Assembly (NCBI RefSeq): GCF_042477335.2
Contig: NC_091256.1
Coordinates: forward strand, 39,586,001-39,650,000
From: Ovis canadensis
Lineage: Eukaryota; Chordata; Mammalia; Artiodactyla; Bovidae
Direction of reading: 5' to 3'
DNA length: 64,000 nt
Both the position numbers and the translations under genes were made by a program. Position 1 is the first letter of the stretch. Each line of letters begins with the position of its first letter. This document shows positions 1 through 11,929 of this stretch, piece after piece. The notes under the pieces are model-generated. The model made no database searches, was not told where the DNA came from, and worked only from the letters and a program-made list of their open reading frames with translations.

Positions 1-1007
1 CTAAAACCATAATAAATGAAAAATCATCTTTGAAACATTTCAGACCAATAGATGCTACAATTGGCATTCTAACAGACAGACATAAACTACATCCTATAGG
101 CATTCAGGCAAGAGAGAGAAAAAAAGCAAAGGATTTGGGATTTTAAATGGCCATGCTTTGTACAGGCTGATTAGATAAATACACAGGCATGTACACACAC
201 ACATACACACTTGATAGAAAGGCACAGAGGAGGAGAGCTCAGGGTTCAGGGAAGGCAAAAAGTCTGAGTTACGACAAGAGCACGTGAGGCTGGGGAAAAT
301 GGTAGAAACTGTAGAAGAGAAAGTCTGGAGGGATTGATAGGGTTTTTAACTGCAGACTGTGACTTCCAGACCTCAGTCTACAAGGAAGGAGAGACCACAG
401 CAGGTTTTGAACAGAAGCAACATGATCAGAACTGTATTTCAGAAAAATAAATCTGGAGAGAGATCAGAGGCATAAAGAATCAGAAGAGCCACCCTTTATT
501 GAGAAGGTCTCCCTACTGACACTGATTCCAGAGCATCAAGACCTACTAGTAGGTCCTACGTTAGGCTCTTGCCAAGGTCAAAGGGAATGATGACCTGCAG
601 GCAGTATGACAGCAAAAAGGAGAGAACAGGTGGGAGACGCTGAGGAAGCAGAATGGATAGCTGGTTCCCTGCTTGTTTACCATGACCTGGCGTGCTCACA
701 GAATAATCACAGAGAAACCACCATCTAGAAGAGAACTGATGGTAGGGGAAGAAACAGGTAGACATTTGGTCAATCTTGAGCATCTTCTTCCTGCCTCAAG
801 ATCACTGTTGAGTGCTGAGCAGGGAAACTCAGGGACTCATTTCTGTTGTGTCTCTGTCTTTGATAGATTTCTGGCCAGACTCCTTTTCTTTGCCTTTCCT
901 TTTACAAATCTGGGTTCCATGTGCAGCACATCAATGTTTGTGTTATGAATTCATGATGATATTCTCTTAGTATTTGCATGAATCTGAAAAAGGCTTGTGT
1001 TTGCAAC
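1..1007. other. Intergenic; no gene recognised
   Basis: Apparently unique or ancient repeat DNA with a short CA-rich run at about 189-210. 225-470 vaguely resembles an old mammalian dispersed repeat. Two overlapping antiparallel frames of 75-91 codons show no recognisable protein. Confidence 0.5.
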
Positions 1008-1138
1008 ATGCTGCTAAGTCACTTCAGTCGTGTCCGACTCTGTGCAACCCCATAGACGGCAGCTCACCAGGCTCCCCTGTCCCTGGGATTCTCCAGGCAA
1101 GAACACTGGAGTGGGTTGCCATTTCCTTCTCCAATGCA
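1008..1138 (-). mobile_element. Bov-A SINE unit
   Basis: Reversed BovB-tail SINE from GCTGCTAAGTC to CTTCTCCAATGCAT. Confidence 0.9.
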
Positions 1139-1711
1139 TCATACATCCACATAAAAAGAAACCCCAATGAAAAGGAATATGCTGGATGCCTAGGATATTC
1201 ATGGAATACAGATAAAGATGTTGGGCCTGAACCTGTCACCCTAAGGTACATCCCTTTGTGTGATTGTTGTAATATTGGATATATACTTTGCTGTGCATTG
1301 AAATTGTTGTTTGCTGTCCATTAGGCAAGAGGGGCAATGTTGTAATTTTGACACCATCAGGGACTTATTTTAGGGTAAAAGTGGCCTCCTGGAAGTACCT
1401 CTACTTTTTCTTTGAAATCAAATCAATGTCCAAATTTTTCACACCAGTCCCAGCCCTTCCTCTCCAGATGCCTTGTTTCAGCCATTATGGTCTCTGTCTG
1501 GGGGAAGTCTCTGCCACCATTCTCAGTTCCTCCACCCACACTCCAGGGTTATCTCCCTGAAACCAAATATAACGATGTCACACCCTGTTCAAAACTCTTC
1601 CGTGGCAACCTGGGGCTTCTAGGGGAAATTTCACACACCCACTGGCCTCCGCCTAACGCTGCACGGTGGTCTCATCTAACTTCTTCCTATGGACTCAGCT
1701 TCAGCCATACT

Positions 1712-1842
1712 TGGAGAAGGAAATGGCAACCCACTCCAGTACTCCTGCCTGGAAAATCCCATGGGCAGAGGAGCCTGGTAGGCTACAGTCTATGGGGTCA
1801 CAAAGAGTCAAACATGACTGAGCAACTTTACTTCACTTTACT
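1712..1842 (+). mobile_element. Bov-A SINE
   Basis: Exact 12-bp duplication TTCAGCCATACT at 1700-1711 and 1843-1854 defines the element. Confidence 0.93.
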
Positions 1843-1885
1843 TTCAGCCATACTGGCTACTTTTGTTCCTCTATAATTATTTTGG

Positions 1886-2107
1886 ATTTCCCAGGTGGCA
1901 CTAGTGGTAAAGAATCTGCCTGCCAGTGCAGGAGACAATGTTAGAGACAAGGATTTGATACCTGGGTCAGGAAGATCCCCTGGAGTGAAAAATGGCAACC
2001 CACTCTAGGATTCTTGTCTGGAGAATCCCATGGACAGAAGAGTCTGGCGGGCTGCAGTCCATAGGGTTGCAAAGAATCAGACACAACTGAAGTGACTTAG
2101 CAGCAGC
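1886..2107 (+). mobile_element. Bov-tA SINE
   Basis: A tRNA-like head (AGGTGGCACTAGTGGTAAAG) is followed by the Bov-A body, ending in GACTTAGCAGCAGC. Confidence 0.9.
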
Positions 2108-2129
2108 CCAATTAAATTACTCTATTATT

Positions 2130-2425
2130 CATACCTTCATGTCTTTGTTTAAATTGCGTCTTTCAAGCTTCTCCTATGGTTACTTTTTCTCCACGTTGCC
2201 TGCCCCTTCTGGTAGGATGGGCCATCTCTTCCTTGGTGCGCTACTGGACCCTACGACAATTCTAACAGTGCCAAGGATGCTTATTGCCCTGTTGTTGCCT
2301 TGTCTTACTGTGACAGATTGTAGTCTCCTTAAGGTTAGGGCTGCGTCTAATTTACTTTTGTACTTGTAGCTTCTAGCACAGTGTCTGACAGACCATTGGT
2401 GCTCAACAAATGTTTGAAGAAGGAA
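2130..2425 (+). mobile_element. L2 LINE 3' end
   Basis: Shows the L2 terminal signature TCTAGCACAGTGTCTGACA followed by GTGCTCAACAAATGTTTG. Degenerate. Confidence 0.65.
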
Positions 2426-2460
2426 AGTTTATTAATTTTTGTTACCTTCTTTGGAAACAT

Positions 2461-2624
2461 TATTTATTTATTTATTTCATTTTGGCACTGCTGGGTCTTC
2501 ACTGTGGCATGAGGGCTTAGTTGCCCGCATGGCACGTGAGATCTTAGTTGCTTGATTAGAGATCGAACCCACATCCCCTGCATTGGAAGGCACATTCTTA
2601 ACCGCTGGACCACCAGCAAAGTCC
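2461..2624 (-). mobile_element. CHR SINE
   Basis: Reversed CHR: T-rich edge, CACTGCTGGGTCTTCACTG, AGATCGAACCCACATC, and the tRNA-like head CCGCTGGACCACCAGCAAAG. Confidence 0.85.
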
Positions 2625-3220
2625 TAGTAACTTTATTTTCAGGAACTTCAAATTTTTACTTTGGGATAGAAATAATGTCCCATTTGTTTTAATATTGCAG
2701 ATTTTAATCTTTTTTCCTCCCAACCCTATTTCAAGCCTGTAAAGGCTCTGATGTTCACACTCAAGTGGGAGTGAGAGAGCAATCAGGATGCAAGAGGGGG
2801 ACGCCTGGTTGAGGGGAGCCACATCCACTGAAGAGGGTCATTTGGCTCCAATAAGACTATTATTTACTGTTTGAAGGAAACAACGGTTCTCTTTAAGATG
2901 ATGAAGTCAGCTACAATTTTATGTATATTCAAATCTAATCTCAGGTTATGAAAGGTTTATCATGGGGGTGTGGTTTAAAGCAGCAGAATAATCTTTAGTC
3001 CTGGCAATTGTTTGCCTAAAATCTATGGCAAACAAACGCTCTTACCTTGAATGTAGTCAAATTTATCAGCTTCTCCTTTTTAGTTAAAAGCTTTTTGTGT
3101 CTTAAGTCTTTTCCAACTCCAAGTTCTAAAAGATTCACTCGCATTTTCTAATTAGAGTTTTTATGTACTTTTTAAAATTGGAATATAGTTACTTTACAAA
3201 GTTGTGTTAGTTTCTGCTGT

Positions 3221-3352
3221 GCTGCTGCTGCTGCTAAGTCGCTTCAGTCGTGTCTGACTCTGTGCGACCGCATAGACGGCAGCCCACCAGGCTCCCCGTC
3301 CCTGGGATTCTCCAGGCAAGAACACTGGAGTGGGGTGCCATTGCCTTCTCCA
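3221..3352 (-). mobile_element. Bov-A SINE nested in L1
   Basis: Exact duplication AGTTTCTGCTGT at 3209-3220 and 3353-3364. A (CTG)n edge is the reversed AGC tail. Confidence 0.93.
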
Positions 3353-3403
3353 AGTTTCTGCTGTACCACAAGGTAAATCAGCAACATGTATGTACATATA
3401 TAT

Positions 3404-3793
3404 TTCAGTCAGTCAGTTCAGTTGCTCAGTCATGTCTGACTCTTTGCAGCCCCATGAACCAAAGCACGCCAGGCCTCCCTGTCCATCACCAACTCCCGGA
3501 GTCCACCCAAACCTGTGTCCACTGAGTTGGTGATGCCATCCAACCATCTCATCCTCTGTTGTCCCCTTCTCCTCCTGCCATCAATCTTTTCCAGCATCAG
3601 GGTCTTTTTAAATGAGTCAGCTCTTCACATCAGGTGGCCAAAGTATTGGAGTTCCGCCTTCAACATCAGTCCCTCCTATGAACACCCAGGGCTGATCTCC
3701 TTTAGGATGGACCGGTTGGATCTCCTTGCAGTCCAAGGGACTCTCAAGAGTCTTCTCCAACACCACAGTTCAAAAGCATCAATTCTTTGGCAC
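3404..3793 (-). mobile_element. BovB LINE, 3'-terminal fragment
   Basis: The antisense strand ends in the BovB 3' tail (GACTGAACTGAAC type), with the terminal 3' portion and the end of ORF2 only. It is flanked by ACATATAT (within 3394-3403 and at 3794-3801), its likely target-site duplication, and sits inside an L1 3' end. Confidence 0.88.
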
Positions 3794-3936
3794 ACATATA
3801 TCGCCATCCCTACTCTTGGACCTCCCTCCCACCCCCACATTATACTCATCTAGGCTATCACAGAGCACCAAGCTGAGCTTCTATGCTTTATAGCAGGTTC
3901 TCACTAGCTATCTATTTCACACATGTTAGTGTACAT

Positions 3937-4067
3937 CTGGAGAAGGCAATGGCACCCCACTCCAGTACTCTTGCCTGGAAAATCCCATGGATGGAGGAGC
4001 CTGGTAGGCTGTAGTCCATGGGGTCGCAGAGTCGGACACGACTGAAGTGACTTAGCAGCAGCAGCAG
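3937..4067 (+). mobile_element. Bov-A SINE nested in L1, abutting BovB
   Basis: Flanked by AGTGTACAT at 3928-3936 and 4068-4076. The same 9-mer recurs at 5537-5545 beyond the adjoining BovB. Confidence 0.93.
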
Positions 4068-4076
4068 AGTGTACAT

Positions 4077-5536
4077 CAGTTCAGTTCAGTTGCTCAGTCA
4101 TGTCTGACTCTTTGCAACCCCGTGGACTGCAGCATGCCAGGCCTCCCTGTCAATCACCAACTCCCAGAGTTTACTCAAACTCATATCCATCGAATCGGTG
4201 ACGCCATCCAACCATCTCATCCTCTGTCATCCCCTTCTCCTCCTGCCTTCATCTTTCCCAGCATCAGGGTCTTTTCAAATGAGTTAGTTCTTCCCGTCAG
4301 GTGGCCAAAATATTGGAGTTTCAGCTTCAGCATCAGTCCTTCCAATGAATATTCAGGACTGATTTCCTTTAGGATGGACTGGTTGGATCTCCTTGCAGTC
4401 CAAAGGACTCTCAAGAGTCTTCTCCAATACCACAGTTCAAAAGCATCAATTCTTCAATGTTCAGCTTTCTTTATAGTTCAACACTTACATCCATACATGA
4501 CCACTGGAAAAATCATAGCTTTGACTAGATGGACCTTTATTGGCAAAGTAATGTCTCTGCTTTTTAATATGCTGTCTAGGTTGGTCATAACTTTTCTTCC
4601 AAGGAGTAAGCATCTTTTAATTTCATAGCTGCAGTCATCATCTGCATTGATTTTGGAGCCCAAAAAATAAAGTCTGACACTGTTTCCACTGTTTCCCCAT
4701 CTATTTCCCATGAAGTGATGGGACCAGATGCCATGATCTTAGTTTTCTGAATGTTGAGTTTTAAGGAAACCTTTTCTCTCTCCTCTTTCACTTTCATCAA
4801 GAGGCTTTTTAGTTCCTCTTCACTTTCTGGTGTAAGTGTGGTGTTATCTGCCTACCTGAGGTTATTGATATTTCTCCTGGCAATCTTGATTCCAGCTTGT
4901 GCTTCATTAAGCCCAGCGTTTCTCATTATGTTCTCTGCATATAAGTTAGATAAGCAGGGTGACAATATATGGCCTTGACGTACTCCTTTCCTGATTTGGA
5001 ACCAGTCTTTTGTTCCATGTCCAGTTCTAACTGTTGCTTCCTGACCCGCATCCAGATTTCTCAGGAGGCAGGTCAGGTGATCTGGTAGTCCCATCTCTTT
5101 AAGAATTTTCCACAATTTGTTGTGGTCCACACAGTCAAAGGCTTTGGCATAGTCAACAAAGCCAAAGTAGATGTTTTTCTGGAACTCTCTTGCTTTTTCC
5201 ATGATCCAGCAGACGTTGGCAATTTGGTCTCTGCTTCCTCTGCCTTTTCTAAAACCAGCTTGAACATCTGGAAGTTCACAGTTCATGTATTGCTGAAGCC
5301 TTGCTTGGAGAATTTTGAGCATTACTTTACTAGCGTGTGAGATGAGTGCAATTGTGCAATAGTTTGAGCATTCTTTGGCATTGCCTTTCTTTGGGATTGG
5401 AATGAAAACGGACATTTTCCAGTCCTGTGACCACTGCTGAGTTTTCCAAATTTGCTGGCATATTGAGTGCAGCGCTTTAACAGCATCATCCAAATAGCTC
5501 AGTTGGAATTCTATCACCTCCACTAGCTTTGTTCAT
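4077..5536 (-). mobile_element. BovB LINE, 5'-truncated, with reverse-transcriptase region
   Basis: 1.46 kb of BovB. The minus-strand frame 4852-5523 (223 codons) encodes RT with ALHSICQQIWKTQQWSQDW, GFRKGRG, the RT motif A region DYAKAFDCVDH and the QGHILSP motif. It then runs into stops, so it is non-autonomous. Flanked by AGTGTACAT at 4068-4076 and 5537-5545; a third copy of that target lies at 3928-3936. It interrupts the same L1 as its neighbours. Confidence 0.94.
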
Positions 5537-5815
5537 AGTGTACATATGTTGATCCTAATCTCCCAGTTTGTCCCACCGTCCCTTTTCCCCTCTGTGTCCA
5601 CATGTCCATTCTGTATGTCTGTGTCTCTATTCCTACCCTACAAATAGGTTCCTCTGTGCCATTTTTCACTGCATCACTATTTACAACAGGAAAGACATGG
5701 GAACAACCTAATGTCCAATGACAGATGAATGGATAAAGAAGATGTGGTGCATATATACGATGGAATGTTCCTCAGCCACTAAAAGGAAAGAAATAGGGTT
5801 ATTTGTAGAGACATG

Positions 5816-6088
5816 CGGAGAAGGCAATGGCCCCCAACTCCAGTACTCTTGCCTGGAAAATCCATGGACGGAGGAGCCTGGTGGGCTGCAGTCCACGGGG
5901 TCGCTAAGAGTCAGACACGACTGAGTGACTTCACTTTCACTTTTTACTTTCATGCGTTGGAGAAGGAAATGGCAACCCACTCCAGTGTTCTTGCCTGGAG
6001 AATCCCAGGGACGGGGGAACCTGTTGGGCTGCCGTCTATGGGGTTGCACAGAGTCGGACACGACTGAAGCGACTTAGCAGCAGAAGCA
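5816..6088 (+). mobile_element. Bov-A2 SINE dimer nested in L1
   Basis: Two Bov-A units joined by a TTTCACTTTTTACTTTCATG linker, ending in an AGC-rich tail. Exact duplication GTAGAGACATG at 5805-5815 and 6089-6099. Confidence 0.94.
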
Positions 6089-6164
6089 GTAGAGACATGG
6101 ATGGACTTAGAATCTGCCGTACAGAGTGAAGTAAGTCAGAAAAAGAAAAATAAGTATTGTATTT

Positions 6165-6870
6165 TTTTTTATATTTAAGATCTTGATCCATTTGATGTCT
6201 ACATTTGCTTATACTCTGAGGTAGGAATTTGACTTCATCCTTTTTCACATGGGATAATAATTTTATCCAGCTCTACTTATTAAGTAGTCTCTCCTTTCCC
6301 CACTAGTCTTAAATACCACCTCTGACACACAGCAAAGTTTCATACCATCCCATTCTATTCCATTGGTCAGTTTGTCTGTCCTTGAGCCAGCACTACACAG
6401 CTTCACTACTATAGCTTCATGATAGGTTTTGTTGTCTACAGAGTAAGTTTCTCCTTGTTGATCTTCTTTTACAAGTATCCGTTCTCTTCACTCTGACAAA
6501 AAAGCCCGGAAACAACTCAAATGCCAATCAGAAGGAGAGTAGATGGATAAGCTCTGTTTTATTACCACAATGGAATGTGATTCAGAAGTTACAAAAACAT
6601 GAACTACAGCCTCATGTAACAATATGGTTGGATCTTAGCAATATATGAAAAATAAATTCCAAACAATTACATGCATGATGAGACCCTTTTGACACAGTTA
6701 AAAATGACTAGAATAAAAATGTACTTTGTAGAAATTCATAGAGATGAAATAAAGTGATATGAAAAGACAAGCAAATAAGTGAGAACACAGGATTCAGGAT
6801 GAATTTCCTTGAGATGGAGAAAGGCAGGTGTCTCTTGGGGGTGGCTATATAGGTGCTGTTACATGATTAA
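6165..6870. mobile_element. Old L1 fragments in opposite orientations
   Basis: 6165-6490 reads as minus-strand L1 (the CATTGGTCAGTTTGTCTG-like segment). 6500-6870 reads as plus-strand L1 ORF2 end and 3'UTR (the ACAACTCAAATGCCAATC-like start). They may be one inverted insertion or two copies. Subfamily not assigned. Confidence 0.6.
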
Positions 6871-7107
6871 AAATAATTAAATAAAGGAGAGACTTGCTTG
6901 AATAATGAGGATATGTTTACTTCTGAAGTTTGAAAGGTGAAATAAAATAAGATATAGAAATGGACTTTAAGAAGGTATGTTGAGTTCTAAATGTTCCAAG
7001 GCCAATGATTGTTGTTGCTGCACTTCAGTGTTATCTAAAAAGTTACCCAGAAACTGCCTGACAAAGATATTGTAAAGACTAGCAGACGAGTGTGATAAAT
7101 ATATATA

Positions 7108-7304
7108 TACATTCGTGTCCAACTCTTTGCGACCCCATGGACTGTAGCCTACCAGGCTCCTCTGTCCATGGGATTTTCCAGGCAATAGGAAAATAGGAGT
7201 GGATTGCTATTTCCTTCTCTAGAGGATCTTCCCGACCCAGGGATCAAACCCAGGTCTCCCGCATTGTAGACAGACGCTTTACCGTCTGAGCCACCAGGGA
7301 AGTC
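7108..7304 (-). mobile_element. Bov-tA SINE
   Basis: Reversed, with the tRNA-like head at its right edge (CGTCTGAGCCACCAGGGAAG). It sits in an AT-microsatellite context on both sides. Confidence 0.9.
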
Positions 7305-7365
7305 CATATATATATATATATATATAGCATATACATTAATAGCATTATATATATATATACTGCTA
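7305..7365. repeat. (AT)n microsatellite
   Basis: Two TA-repeat blocks separated by AGCATATACATTAATAGCAT; likely polymorphic. Confidence 0.9.
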
Positions 7366-7687
7366 TTAATTCCATGCTCTTTTATTTAATCTGCATGAAT
7401 TGAGTACTCTGTGGGTAATAAAGGGTTTTCTGCCCAGTATCTTTTCCTTCTTCAGCACCCCATAACTTGTGTTTGGTGTCCCCACTGTGGAGCGGCAGGA
7501 GTTTGAGAGGAGTTGAATGTCGCCTCATTTGTGGGCAAACTGACTGAGCAGGGGGATCCCACCCTCCTGCCTCAGTTGTCTCTCATGGGTTAAGGGATGA
7601 GTACCTGATGTAAACTGGCCTGACCAGAGTGAAGTTAAAGACTTTCATTTGCTGTTTAGAGAAATACATTCTCTCCCTAGACTTGAA

Positions 7688-7959
7688 GGCAATGGCACCC
7701 CACTCCAGCACTCTTGCCTGGAAAATCCCATGGACAGAGGAGCCTGGTAGGCTGCAGTCCATGGGGTCGCTAAGAGTCGGACACGACTGAGCGACTTCAC
7801 TTTCACTCTTCACTTTCATGTATTGGAGAAGGAAATGGCAACCCACTCCAGTGTTCTTGCCTGGAGAATCCCAGGGACGGAGGAGCCTGGTGGGCTGCCG
7901 TCTATGGGGTCGCACAGAGTTGGACACGACTGAAGCGACTTAGCAGCAGCAGCAGCAGC
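7688..7959 (+). mobile_element. Bov-A2 SINE dimer
   Basis: Two Bov-A units with a (CAG)n tail; AGACTTGAA duplicated at 7679-7687 and 7960-7968. Confidence 0.94.
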
Positions 7960-8264
7960 AGACTTGAACTGAGAAGTTTGTAGCCCAGCCTGTTGCTACT
8001 GGCTGTACTGAGAACAGAGATGACACCTCAGAAACCAGAGCTGAGGGGGTTCCAGTATACAGAGCCCGAGCCCTGATGGCACCACATGTGAAGCCTGAAT
8101 GTATTTCCTCAGGAATTTTCCATTTCATGGAAAGGAAGGAAAATGTGAAAGGAAGAAAAATCCTTCCACCTTGTAAGTTGAATTGAACTGGGTTTTTGAA
8201 TCCTGTAACAGGAAAACATTGAAACACCAATATGTTCAGTCTAGGCCTCCTCTCACTTGGCACT

Positions 8265-8450
8265 CCCCTTGTGGCCAGCTGGTAAAGAACCCGCCTGCAA
8301 TGCGGGAGACCTGGGTTCAATCTTTGGGTCGGGAAGATCCCCTGGAGAAGGGAAAGGCTGCCCACTCTAGTATTCTGGCCTGGAAAATTTCATGGACTAT
8401 ATAGTCCATGGGATTGCAGAGTCAGACACAACTCTCTCACTTTCACTTTC
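8265..8450 (+). mobile_element. Bov-tA SINE with 22-bp flanking duplication
   Basis: tRNA-like head and Bov-A body with a small internal deletion. A 22-bp flank is repeated at 8243-8264 and 8451-8472 with one mismatch. Confidence 0.93.
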
Positions 8451-9100
8451 AGGCCACCTCTCACTTGGCACTTCAGAGAGAAACAGAGATGAAACAGAGC
8501 GAGTAACCTGAGGTCCTTTGTACAGTATACAGTCAGAGGGAAAATGTGATGAATACCACAAAAATATAAAAACACAGTGCTGGGTGGCTGATGGGACAAG
8601 CGATCAAGCAAGAGGCACTCCACGAGGAAGTGGTGTTTGAGGTGAATTCTGGAGAAACAGGAGGCACAGGTTAACCTCTGCGACTGGTGGGGACTGGGCC
8701 CAGGGAATCCCCAAAGAGCAGAATGGCAGAAACAAAGATGCGGGTACAAGCAGGGTCAGGATGGGTTTGGGGACTTTGATTTTGTTCACACTGACATACC
8801 AGGCACTTATATGGATTATCTCTCTCAGGTCTCACTACATAGACACTGATATTATTACTGATTTTTTTTTTTCCTGTAGAAATCCTGGGGCACAAAGAGG
8901 TCATATAACTCTCCCAAATTCAAGCAGCTAGCTAATGCAAAAGCCAAGCAGTCTGATTCCTACACCTAACGGTTATCCTATATTGCCTCCCCAAGTTCAA
9001 TAACCAGCTAACTTGTCTCCACACACAGTGCTGAATGACTTCACTAGGTATCCAGTGGCAGGGCTATGAAGTCCAGGTAATGGCCCTTTCCTCAAGAAGA

Positions 9101-9221
9101 AATTTGCTGGCAGTCCAGTGGTTAGGACTCCTCACTTCCACTGCTGAGGGCCCAGATTCTATCCCTGGTTAGGGAACTAAGATCCCACAAGCCAAGGGGG
9201 GAAACCAAAAAAAAAAAAAGT
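9101..9221 (+). mobile_element. CHR SINE
   Basis: Head GGCAGTCCAGTGGTTAGGAC, body GGTTAGGGAACTAAGATCCC, poly(A) at its end. Confidence 0.88.
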
Positions 9222-9779
9222 CCCAGCTGAATTTGTCAAGGCAGAAGATAAACAGGAAAATGCCAGCCACATGCGATAAATACAGATTTCTATGAATAGT
9301 CCTCATCCTATGCCTTTCTCTGACTGGATTCAGAACCCTTTGGGCACACCCCACCTTTCCATCCTTTATTCTGGGAACAGCGCATGGAAGGTTATTGGGG
9401 ACATTTGTCCTTGTTTCAGAGGCCCCAGGCCCTCAGCTCCTCTGACCACGTGTGGACTTCCCTACCAGGTGCTTCCTGACAAGGCAGATTTCTTCCTCAG
9501 CTTGCCCAGGCTGCTTGTGAATTATATAGGAAAGCTCCTTGCCTGGCAGCCTCCAGGGCAGGCACTGGCGGGGGCAGTACCTCTCTCTGAGCAGAATCTT
9601 GGCTCCATCATGAGATGAAAGGCGAGTAGAAAGAGAATGCTCTTGCATTACATCGTCAGCTCTCTCTTGGCTAAGGGGGCAAAATAAGATACCCTTATAT
9701 TTTCACATGAAGTAATTGTGTTGCAAAGAAAGGAGAAAAACAAAGGCCATTTATACACACACTCATGGCACACAGGCTG

Positions 9780-10070
9780 CCCTCATAGCTCAGTTGGTAA
9801 AGAATCCGCCTGCAATGCAGGAGACCCTGGTTCAATTCCTGACTCGGGAAGATCTGCTGGAGAGGCGATAGGCTACCCACATCAATTTTCTTGGGCTTTC
9901 CTTGTGGCTCAGCTGGTAAAGAATCCACCTGCAGTGCATGAGACCTGGGCTTGATCCCTGGGTTGGGAAGATCTCCTGGAGAAGGGAAAGGCTACCCACT
10001 CCAGTATTCTGGCCTGGAGAATTCCATGGGGTCATAAAGAGTGGGATATGACTGAGCGACTTTCATTTTC
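9780..10070 (+). mobile_element. Bov-tA SINE with two tRNA-like heads
   Basis: Two tRNA-derived heads in tandem (starting about 9782 and 9897) are followed by one Bov-A body, a composite Bov-tA3-like arrangement or one SINE inserted in another. Confidence 0.82.
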
Positions 10071-10153
10071 ACTTTTCTTTCAAGGCAGATAATAAAGTCT
10101 GCCTGCCCACTCCAATTTTCTGCCCCTGTAAATATATGTTTTTCCTACAAACC

Positions 10154-10330
10154 AGTGGTTCTCAAACTTTACACCATCTGGTCAGGTGGTTAAAACAGAT
10201 TGCTGGGCCCCATCCCTGGGGTTTCTCATTCTGAAAGTCTGGGACAGGGCCTGAGAAGTTCCCTTTCTAGTGTGTTCCCAGGTGAGGCTGTGTCTGTCAG
10301 ATGGTTGGGAGCCACACTGAGAGAACACGT
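10154..10330 (+). mobile_element. MER5-family hAT element
   Basis: Begins AGTGGTTCTCAAACTTTA and ends GAGAGAACACGT, with GGGCCCCATCCCTGG inside. Near-identical 8-bp flanks TACAAACC (10146-10153) and TACAGACC (10331-10338). Confidence 0.85.
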
Positions 10331-11509
10331 TACAGACCATGGCTCTATAACTGTGGCAAGTCCTTTGATCCCTTTACCTTGGAGCCTTCTAAAAGAAGGC
10401 AGAGGAAAAGTCTGGACTGTATTATCTGTAAAGTCTCTTCCAGAATCAGATCTTTATGATGAGGACACAAAGTCATCATCTTACTGGGAGATTTGTGTCC
10501 CAAAGGTAATGAGCCAGTCGTGTACACCTCAGGAAACATTTTCCTATAAAAATAACGTGGGGAGGAGGCATCATTAAGTTTTCATCCATTCATATTCGCC
10601 CAGGAGAGAGACACACTTCTTTCCCAGGAGCATATCCTGAATTGGGCTCAAAGGGCAGTTAGAGACTGAGAATCTGGGCCTCCTCCAGTGCTTATTTGTT
10701 TGTTTTCCTAAAGTCTGAGTCAGGAATAAAGGACCACCCATCCTGATGTCCTTGTGCAAGGACAATGTCAACAATGAGTCTTGAAGGCCAAAGGAAGGAG
10801 CCCTGAGATCTTGGTTAACTGATGGCAGATCCAGGTTCAGGTTCCTTCTAATTCAGGCCCTGAAGTGGAGACTTTTTATGTGATTTGTTGTTGTCATTTT
10901 TGTCTTAATTAAATTGCAGACTTTCTTGGCATACAAGTCACAGCAGTCTGAGGACTTCTAATCTCATGCATTAGGCTAACCAAAGTTGCCCATTGCCAAC
11001 CAGGAAATAGTTTGATCTGATCTTGCAGCTAAGAAAGGAATTAGCATCTGGTGTGGAATATGACCCTGGCTCTTTGTACGTTGGCTTTTTTATTCCTGGA
11101 AATACAGGCCAGGAGTGGCTTTATGATCATACCAGGTATAAACCTTGTCTGGTCAAGCTTGACTGGGCTATTCTTCTTTTCTTTTTTTCTTTCCTGTTGG
11201 CAGGTGAGAACGTTTGACTTTTCCCAGCACATCTGAGGCATGCCTCTGATGGTATCTTGTTGTGATTTACTATTTAATTATAACTGTACTTATGTCTGCC
11301 TGGGCCTGTAAAGGTATTGGAGCTCTTTTCTTTTCATCTAACATAGGCAGTCATGGTTACGGATTCAGAGATTTTTTTTTTTTAATGGTTAATGAATTAT
11401 TAACCATAAAACCAAAGTAGTACCAAGCCAAGTCAACCTAAACAAGGATGCATGAATAAAGCAAAGAAAAAAGAGAAAGGAGAGTTGTTACCAAGGAAAA
11501 TAAGGGCTA

Positions 11510-11700
11510 GAGGATTTCCCTGGTGGTCCAGTGGCTAGGACTCTGAGCTCCCAATGCAGGAAGTCCAGGTTCAATCCCTGGTCAGGGAACTAGATCCCAA
11601 ATACTGCAAGTAAAATAGCCCACATGCCACAACTAGAGAACCCAAGTACTGCAACTAAGACCTGACTCAGTCAAATAAATATTAAAAAAAAAAAAAAAAA
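11510..11700 (+). mobile_element. CHR SINE with poly(A)
   Basis: Full CHR with a 17-A tail. GAAAATRAGGGCTA duplicated at 11496-11509 and 11701-11714. Confidence 0.92.
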
Positions 11701-11929
11701 GAAAATGAGGGCTAAAGAAAATCTAAGTTGAGATGTTGATGCAACGTTCTCCAGCTTGAGTCACAAACAGATTTTCAATTGATAATCAAGAGACCTCTTG
11801 AGGTATTTTTTAAGAGAGAAAGAGAGGATGCTTCCTGAAGAGCAGAACTCAAGTTAGCATATACATATATACAGACACGACTTAGCAACTAAACCACCAT
11901 ATAGATACATTTATATGTGTATATTATAC

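Larger units (their letters stand above)
3165..6160 (-). mobile_element. L1 (L1_BT-type) with 5' inversion, carrying nested insertions
   Basis: Ruminant L1 3' end. Minus-strand 3'UTR pieces are 3165-3208, 3365-3403, 3794-3936 and 5546-5655. At about 5655 the orientation flips: 5656-5815 and 6100-6155 are plus-strand ORF2 C-terminus (MTDEWIKKMWCIYTMEC). In consensus order the inverted piece ends just before the 3'UTR piece begins, as expected of twin-priming inversion. Inside sit a Bov-A (3221-3352), a BovB fragment, another Bov-A, a 1.46 kb BovB and a Bov-A dimer (5816-6088). Confidence 0.85.
8473..11509. other. Intergenic; SINEs and MER5 in unassigned DNA
   Basis: Outside the listed SINEs and MER5, 8473-9100, 9222-9776 and 10339-11495 contain only short frames with no recognised protein similarity. 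Confidence 0.5.

Noticed and set aside
1014-1251. Recurring 60-120-codon frames reading like LPGESQGRGAWWAAVYGVA
   Set aside because: These are translations of Bov-A and Bov-tA SINEs, present at more than twenty places.
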